Position numbers and translations under genes: made by a program. DNA of 64,000 bases, from NCBI GenBank assembly GCA_033439765.1, contig JAULSN010000002.1, forward strand, positions 868,001-932,000, written 5' to 3'. The notes beneath the pieces were generated by a model. It was not told where the DNA came from. It searched no databases and was given only the letters and a program-made list of their open reading frames with translations. This document shows positions 58,453 through 64,000 of this stretch, piece by piece. The stretch comes from Lasiosphaeria ovina. Taxonomy: Eukaryota > Ascomycota > Sordariomycetes > Sordariales > Lasiosphaeriaceae. The first letter of the stretch is position 1. Each line of letters starts with the position of its first letter.

Positions 58453-60175
58453 TCAAACCGGCCTCTCTGGGCCGCCGTCGTCTGTTTGCTTGGGTTCTTC
58501 TGTCTCAGAAGACTCGGGCGCCTCGGCCTGGCGCTGTTGTTTGAGAATGTTGTCCATGATCTCGCGGGCCTCGGTGGCGCGCTTGCTGCGGTGGCGGAGG
58601 TCGACGCCGTACTTCAGAAAGAGAAACGGCATGGGGGCGCAGGCGAGCGACAGGAAGGCCGGGACCGACGACGCCCACTGGATGCCGAGGTTCTCGTACA
58701 TTTTCTCCGCGAAAAGCGGGAACGCGGCCCCGAACATGGCGCGCAGGATGGCGTTGGCAGCTAGCGCCGACGCCGCGAACACCGTGTACGAGTCGATGAG
58801 GTAGTTGATCAGGCTGATGAAGAGCAGCACCTGCCCGAGCCCGAAGAAGCTGGATCCGATGATGCTGACCGACCAGTGGACCGACTCGAACGTAGTCCAC
58901 GCGAACCAGAAGAGCCCGACCGGTAACAACACCCCGCCGACCAGCGCCGGCTCCAGCCGCGACTCGGGCGTCTGCTTGGACGCGTCTCGCGCAATCTTGC
59001 TGCGGTACCGCTTCTCGAGGAAGATGTACAGGAACATGCCGACCAGCTGCCCAACCATGATGCCGAGGTACGACAGCCCAGAGATGCCTTGCGACCAGTG
59101 GCGCTGTCCCTGGAAGACAACCGGGAACGCCGTGAAGGTGAGGTAGAATATCCCATAGACTGCCAGCGCGCAGGAGGAGCCTCGGTTAGCCTTCAATTAC
59201 GTTCATTTGTGCTTGATTCTGGGGCACTTCGGGGAACTAACCAATGGCTGAGTACAGTGAAAGGGCCAGCACGATGGGCTCGAAAACCAAGATGATCCAA
59301 GGCCTGGAAGCGGCCGTCTTGAAGATTTCTCTGGCCGTCTTGTGCGAGTTTCTGGCCTCCAGCTTGCTCTTGTACACCTTCCCCGTGAGCTTCGAGAGCT
59401 TCTTAGCACGCCGGATGAGCAGATACGGCGTGTACGTCTCAGGGACAAAGACGGAGCCGACGACCCACATGACGCCAGTAAAGATGGCGGCCAGCGCGCC
59501 GACCCATTTCCACCCGGCGTACTGGCCGAGGAAGCTGCCGCAGATGGGCCCCAGCGTCGGGCCGAGAAAAGGGGCCGAGGTGAATACCATGATGGCCAGG
59601 CCGCGCTCCTTGGCCACGAAGATGTCGCCGATGACGGCGGCCGAGTTGACGACCGACGACGCGCTGAAGACGCCGGTGAAGAAGCGCAGCACCAAGAGCG
59701 TCGAGATGTTCTTGCTTGCTATCGATGCCGCGCTGAAGAGGGTCGAGAGGAGGAAGGTGAAGAAGTAGACGCTCTGGCGGCCCAGGATCTCCGACATGGG
59801 CCCCCACGTCATGGGCCCCAGCGCGAAGCCGAGCACGAAGAGCGAGACGGTGGCGATGGCGAGCTCCTGGGACACGCCAAAGTCTCGTTCGATCTGGATG
59901 CCGGCACCGGCAAACGCGCTCGACGAGAGCGACACGGAGAGTGTCCCTATCGACATGATGCCCGTGATGAACCACTTGATGCCGAACGACATCTCGTACG
60001 GGTTCTTGCTGTCGCCCGGTATCCAGTCGACCCGAAATGGGTCCTGCTCCGTGCCCGAGCCCGGATATGTGTGGTCGATGACGTCTTGCGTCATGTATGT
60101 CTGGGACAGCACCAGCTTGAAGTGCGACGGCTTCTTGGACGGAGCCGCCGTCTTGCTGGTTTGGATATCGACCAT
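58453..60175 (-). CDS. MFS transporter, DHA1-like drug:H+ antiporter
   Basis: Exon 1 is 60175-59242 (GTTAGT donor) and exon 2 is 59159-58453 (GGCTAAC branch site, GGCAG acceptor), phase 1, giving 546 residues. The N-terminus is cytosolic with GTEQDPFRVDWIPGDSKNP, a signature of fungal polyspecific exporters. Transmembrane helices follow. The motif between helices 2 and 3 is LGPMTWGPMSEILGRQSVYF, and an antiporter-type segment is FLGPTLGPICGSFLGQYAGW. The central loop is basic (RRAKKLSKLTGKVYKSKLEA). The second half has six more helices and ends in a charged tail with KQQRQAEAPESSETEEPKQT. It should export small hydrophobic compounds across the plasma membrane by proton exchange. The CoA ligase gene lies 790 bases upstream on the same strand, as is common in small metabolic clusters. 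Confidence 0.92.
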
Positions 60176-60964
60176 GGCCAAGACAATCGTGGGGGGAAAA
60201 GTAAACAAACAGGACAAAGAGAAAAAGGAGGCGAAGGGCCAGGCAATTATGCCACTGGGGACAAAAAAATGACACGAAGAGCAGGCAATCACAGCCAAGC
60301 CATCGAGAAAGACGCCCAGCGAGCCATGGGATTTCAGTCAGAGAAGGAAAAATCAGGGGGATATGAACGACAAATTCCCAGAGATATCCGTTGTTTTCGT
60401 CCTACGGACAAGGATACCCAGCTACTTCGCGGAGTCCGTGCTGTTCATCAATCATCATGTTGCCATACCGTACCTACCATATACCCTCTACAACACCCCA
60501 ACTTCCACTGCCCGGCATAATTGTTTCCCGCCGTGCCATCAAGACGGACCAATCATATTTTCTGTTTTTTTTTGGAGGTCCAGTGGCCAGCACCCAATCT
60601 TGGCTCCCAGGGCACGGAACAGTGGCCAAAGGGATGTCCCATCGCTGTGGTTCTCCGTGGGCACGGAATATGGGTGGGGCTTAAATCCGGTCCTGCGTCT
60701 TGCGTCTTGCCTTAATCCGGGGCGCGGTTGGTATGCCCGCCTTGCCCACTGACACTTCAATCTTTAAATCCGCTCACAGCTCCAAAAAAAAAAAATAGGC
60801 AATCAAGAGGATTCGGCAATATCATTTTCCCCGTGTTAGTTATTACGTCGGTCCAGGTTCTGACAAATCCAATGTGAGGGACAAAACAGTATCGCGATCA
60901 ACAGTCAACACATGTGCAATGTCGCTTTCAAAGGCCATTTTAACAGTTGACCGATTGATGTTAA
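60176..60964. other. Promoter of the MFS gene and 3' flank of the CoA ligase
   Basis: No gene is supported. An A-run at 60784-60796 is the only simple feature. Confidence 0.5.
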
Positions 60965-62904
60965 TTATAGTTTGCTCTTCTTTGCATCCTTCCTGGCCAG
61001 CTCCCGCAGGTCCTTTCGTAAAATCTTGCCTGACGGGCTTTTGGGGATTGCCGCGAGGAAGAAGACGCCGCCTCTTACTTTCTTGTGGTTGGCCACCTGG
61101 CTGCCGACCCAGGCAGCAATGTCCTCGGCCGAGATGGCCTTGGGATCTGCCACCACGTAGGCACTGGAGACGAGTAAAACAAGTCAGCACAGTGAATGAA
61201 ATTTTCGTGCCACGAAATTTCTGGTTACATGTTTTAGCTTGTTTCCAAATTCGGCGACTTACCGCGGAACCTCGGTGTCGGCCCCCGCGACGCCGATGAC
61301 AGCCGCATCGAGGATCTTGGGGTGGCTGAGGAGCAGAGCCTCGAGCTCTGCCGGGGCGACTTGATTGCCCTTGTACTTGATGAGCTCCTGCTAGTTTACC
61401 GTCAGCATCTCCACCGAGACTAAGAGGTTCAGGGGGGGAGGCAGCTCGCCTTCTTCCGGTCAACAATATAAAGCATATCGTTCTTGAAAAAGCCAATGTC
61501 GCCCGTACAGAACCAGCCGTCGACAAAAGCCTCCCGGTTGGCCGCGTCGTTCTTGAAATACCCCTTGGTCACCTGCGGCCCCTTGACCCAGATCTCGCCG
61601 GGGCTGCCCGGCTCGACGTCGCGGCCGCCGTCGTCGACGACGCGCGCCTCGCAGTTGCTGAGCAGCATGGACACACTACCCGTCGTGTCGTCGGGGACGT
61701 CGAGCGGGCGCATGGTCATAGACCCCGTCGTCTCGCTGAGGCCCCACGTCTGGCTCAGATGCGCACGGCCGTGGCCCAGCTTCGCGCGCGCGACGGCCTG
61801 CAGCTCCCTGCCCATGGGCGCGGCGCCCGACACGGCCGACTCGATGGCGTCGAGCTGGTCCGTGACCAGCGGGCTCTTGGCGATGAGCAGGAAGACGGGC
61901 GGCACGGAGAAGAAGGACGTGATCGGGTGCCGCTTGGCGTGTGCGAGGAACTCGGCAAAGTCGAAGCGCGCCATCCAGAACAGCGTGCCGCCCGCATAAA
62001 ACGGGTTGACAAAGTAGCCCTGCACGCCGGCGATGTGCGCCGTTGGCAGGTGCGCCAGCGTGTTGTACACGAACTCGCGCCCCTGCCGCCGGTACACGTC
62101 GCGGTGCACGTCGATGACTAGTGTTGCCTCGCTGACCATGTTGGCGTGCGATAGCCGGCACACCTTGGGCTTGCCCGTCGTGCCGCTCGAGAACAGGACG
62201 CAGATGATGCTGTTCTCGAGGGCCGAGCGGTCCGTGATGCGCTCCCACCCGAGGCTGTTGGCCGGGGACACGGGGACGGCGTCTCCGTTCTCCTGCTCCG
62301 ACAGCTCGAACGCCGGCCTCGACCCGAGCACGAGCAGGCGCGACAGGGGGAGGCCAGCGAGTTTGGCCCCGGCGATGGCAACGGCCTTGGTGTCTTCGTT
62401 GCAGAACATCAGCTTGGCGTCGACCTGGGCGAGGTTCCCGGCGAGCTCCCAGGCCGTGGAACCCGGGTTGGACGACGTGAAGACGCCCCCGGCCGCGATA
62501 GTCGAGTAGAAGAGCGTTGGCAGAAGCCAGTGCCCGGACGAAATGCAGAGCACCACGTCATTATCGGGGCCGCTCTGGCCAATGCCGTACCTGTGCCGCA
62601 GCGTGTAGGCGGTGCTATTGACGAGCTGCCGCTGCTGGGCTTTGGTGATTGCTTTGCTCGGATCCACAGCATCCACGTGGATCTTTGTGTCTTCCTTTGC
62701 CGCACACAGCTCCGAGTCAGAGGTCGGTGTAAGTCAGCTGTAACTTGCCCGAAGCTAGGCGGCGCTCTTGGTCTAGTTGGCATAATTAAGACAAGCGCGC
62801 CTACCGAAAAGAAGTGTCAGCAGGTCCAGCTGTGGGTACGTCCGGGGTTTCGCTGCTTTGTAGATGATGGCACCCGAGGCCGTTCTCTCAAACGTTGTGG
62901 CCAT
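60965..62904 (-). CDS. Peroxisomal AMP-binding acyl/coumaroyl-CoA ligase, gene structure irregular
   Basis: The model has exons 62904-62805, 62709-61450, 61387-61263 and 61163-60965, about 560 residues. ANL-family ligases activate a carboxylic acid with ATP and join it to CoA. Exon 1 reads [20 protein letters not shown] to LDLLTLLF. Exon 2 holds the ATP loop ([20 protein letters not shown]), [12 protein letters not shown], and [20 protein letters not shown] then DRKK. Exon 3 continues [20 protein letters not shown]. Exon 4 has the catalytic Lys motif ([15 protein letters not shown]) and ends in SKL, a type 1 peroxisome signal. The sequence is like 4-coumarate-CoA ligase and peroxisomal acyl-CoA synthetases; the substrate is open. 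Two oddities: intron 2 begins with GC, and exon 1 ends in phase 1 while the only acceptor before exon 2 needs phase 0. The start region may be broken or wrongly read. Confidence 0.85.
61388..61449 (-). other. GC-AG intron in the CoA ligase gene
   Basis: Removing this 62-base stretch joins DRKK to ELIKYKGNQ exactly as the family requires. It starts GCGAGC, has a TGCTGACGG branch site and ends ACTAGCAG. No GT donor near the boundary would keep the frame. Confidence 0.75.
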
Positions 62905-64000
62905 GACGGCCGGCGAGAGTCAAGGGATATGGATTCAGGGATGGGACAGCCGGAAGGACTCTGGGGCAAGAAGGAAGGACTCTGGGGCAAGAAATCGACG
63001 GCAGAGGGGAGGAGGAGTGAGCTTAGCTGAATCTCACTGAGAGCCGCGGCACGGCCATTAACGACACCTTTACTCTGTACCAAAAGAGGCGAGTAGGTTT
63101 TTTTTTGGGGAGGCACTATGCCGGTTTGGATGAGGTGTGGCGTTATTTTGGGCGAATAGAACACCTCCTCGTAGTGCAGATCGTGGAGAGAGACCGACTA
63201 ATTACTTGCGAACCTCGGCGAAACATGGACGGTTCAAGTGCGGGGATGCCCAGAAGGTGAAAGGGGAACGGGCGGGGAGATCGGACTAAGCCAAACGGTT
63301 GGATGCCAAGGCAGTCTGGACGGGGACATAGGTCTGTGTTGGGGTAATTCGACGACTTGTTTCGATCTTGAAAGAAAATTGAAAGTGATATGACAATGGC
63401 TGGAGTTGGAAAGTTGAGACATGATTCAAATGCCGGTTTGGTTGAATCAGCTTCTTTTTACTAATGGCAGATTCTAACACATTGCTTGCAAGCTATTTTG
63501 CCATAATTAATGGGGGTTTATCGAATTAAGTAAAGAAAAGAGTGGGAGAACTGTCGGGCGACGGAGACCTGCCTGTGCCGCATCGACCCGCCAGTTTCTG
63601 GCACCGAATGATGCTGATGGTGCAAGCAAGCAAGTAGTGAATCAAACGATGTGCGGTATGGGGTATTGGATATGGGGAATAGTAAGGAATAATGGGGGAG
63701 AATTGACAATTATTTAGGTACGTAAAGGTTGCAGGACTCGAGTAGTTAGTTGTTGTAAGGTTAAAGACCACCGTTCGTAAAGTACAAGCTGTGCTATGGA
63801 AAAACAATAGAATGGGAGCTCACAAAAAGCTCGCACAACGGCTGGGATGTTAGTACATTAGAAACTAACATCATCCTTTTTCTTTTCGCAGCTTTGCGAA
63901 ATTGCTCCGATAATTAATTCGCAGTAGTTTCGGTCGCGCACATAGATGAGTGAACTAATGAGAACTTGAATATGAGGAGTTATAATGACGCCATTTGGAG
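62905..64000. other. Upstream region of the CoA ligase and right window edge
   Basis: It contains the promoter side of the ligase gene. A 20-base direct repeat (GGAAGGACTCTGGGGCAAGA) occurs twice in tandem at 62952-62989. The last 600 bases are AT-rich and hold no supported gene. Confidence 0.5.

Noticed and set aside
59342..60520. Plus-strand frame of 392 codons across the MFS gene
   Set aside because: Antisense shadow; composition is Arg/Asp/Glu-rich without motifs, while the minus strand codes for a clear transporter.
1..64000. CRISPR arrays, bacterial operons or prophage
   Set aside because: Introns and gene types are plainly fungal nuclear; the tandem repeats seen are minisatellites without spacers.

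Overview
The window is nuclear DNA of a filamentous ascomycete (Pezizomycotina, probably a Sordariomycete). The evidence is that most genes carry short introns with GT..AG ends and a CTGAC- or CTAAC-type branch site. Other signs are CT-rich leaders, wide gene spacing, a tRNA with an intron next to the anticodon, and old transposons broken by stop codons of the TAG/TAA kind, as expected after repeat-induced point mutation (RIP). I did not identify the species. Exon models were built by joining reading frames at visible splice sites.

Layout: 1-3141 is the 5' part of a Rab GTPase-activating (TBC) protein on the minus strand, running off the left edge. 3142-6900 is gene-free and holds a likely MITE. 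6901-7831 is a three-exon acidic nuclear-type protein. 10273-11211 and 18814-20447 are two bHLH transcription factors of the same SREBP-like type on the same strand. Between them lies a transposon graveyard: a copia-like gag relic, a Tc1/mariner relic, a second Tc1 scrap and a small inverted-repeat element. 20720-20941 is a fragment of a secreted HsbA-like protein. 22080-23353 is a four-helix membrane protein.

24320-25085 (SEC11 signal peptidase) and 26100-27406 (FAR-17a/AIG1-like membrane protein) diverge from a shared 1 kb promoter region. They are followed by a BTB protein (29301-30269), a DUF1349 protein (31640-32381), the Pol III factor BRF1 (35020-37746), a small secreted protein (38326-38991), a zinc-ribbon protein (41982-42735), an unrecognised two-exon gene (44384-45127) and a secreted SGNH hydrolase (46744-47607). 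The hydrolase has a repeat-rich tail that lies in frame beyond its stop codon.

The right end holds a tRNA-Glu with an intron (50540-50631), a Dnf3-type phospholipid flippase (51520-56084), a doubtful small gene (57782-58148), an MFS transporter (58453-60175) and a peroxisomal AMP-binding CoA ligase (60965-62904). The last two lie head to tail on the minus strand and could serve one small metabolic pathway. The ligase has a GC-AG intron and a first exon whose phase does not fit.

Basic cell functions (SEC11, BRF1, flippase, Rab GAP) are therefore mixed with accessory genes and transposon debris. I did not find a clearly new multi-gene system. The most interesting signals are the masked repeat tail of the hydrolase, the bHLH pair around the transposon island, and the irregular gene structure of the CoA ligase.
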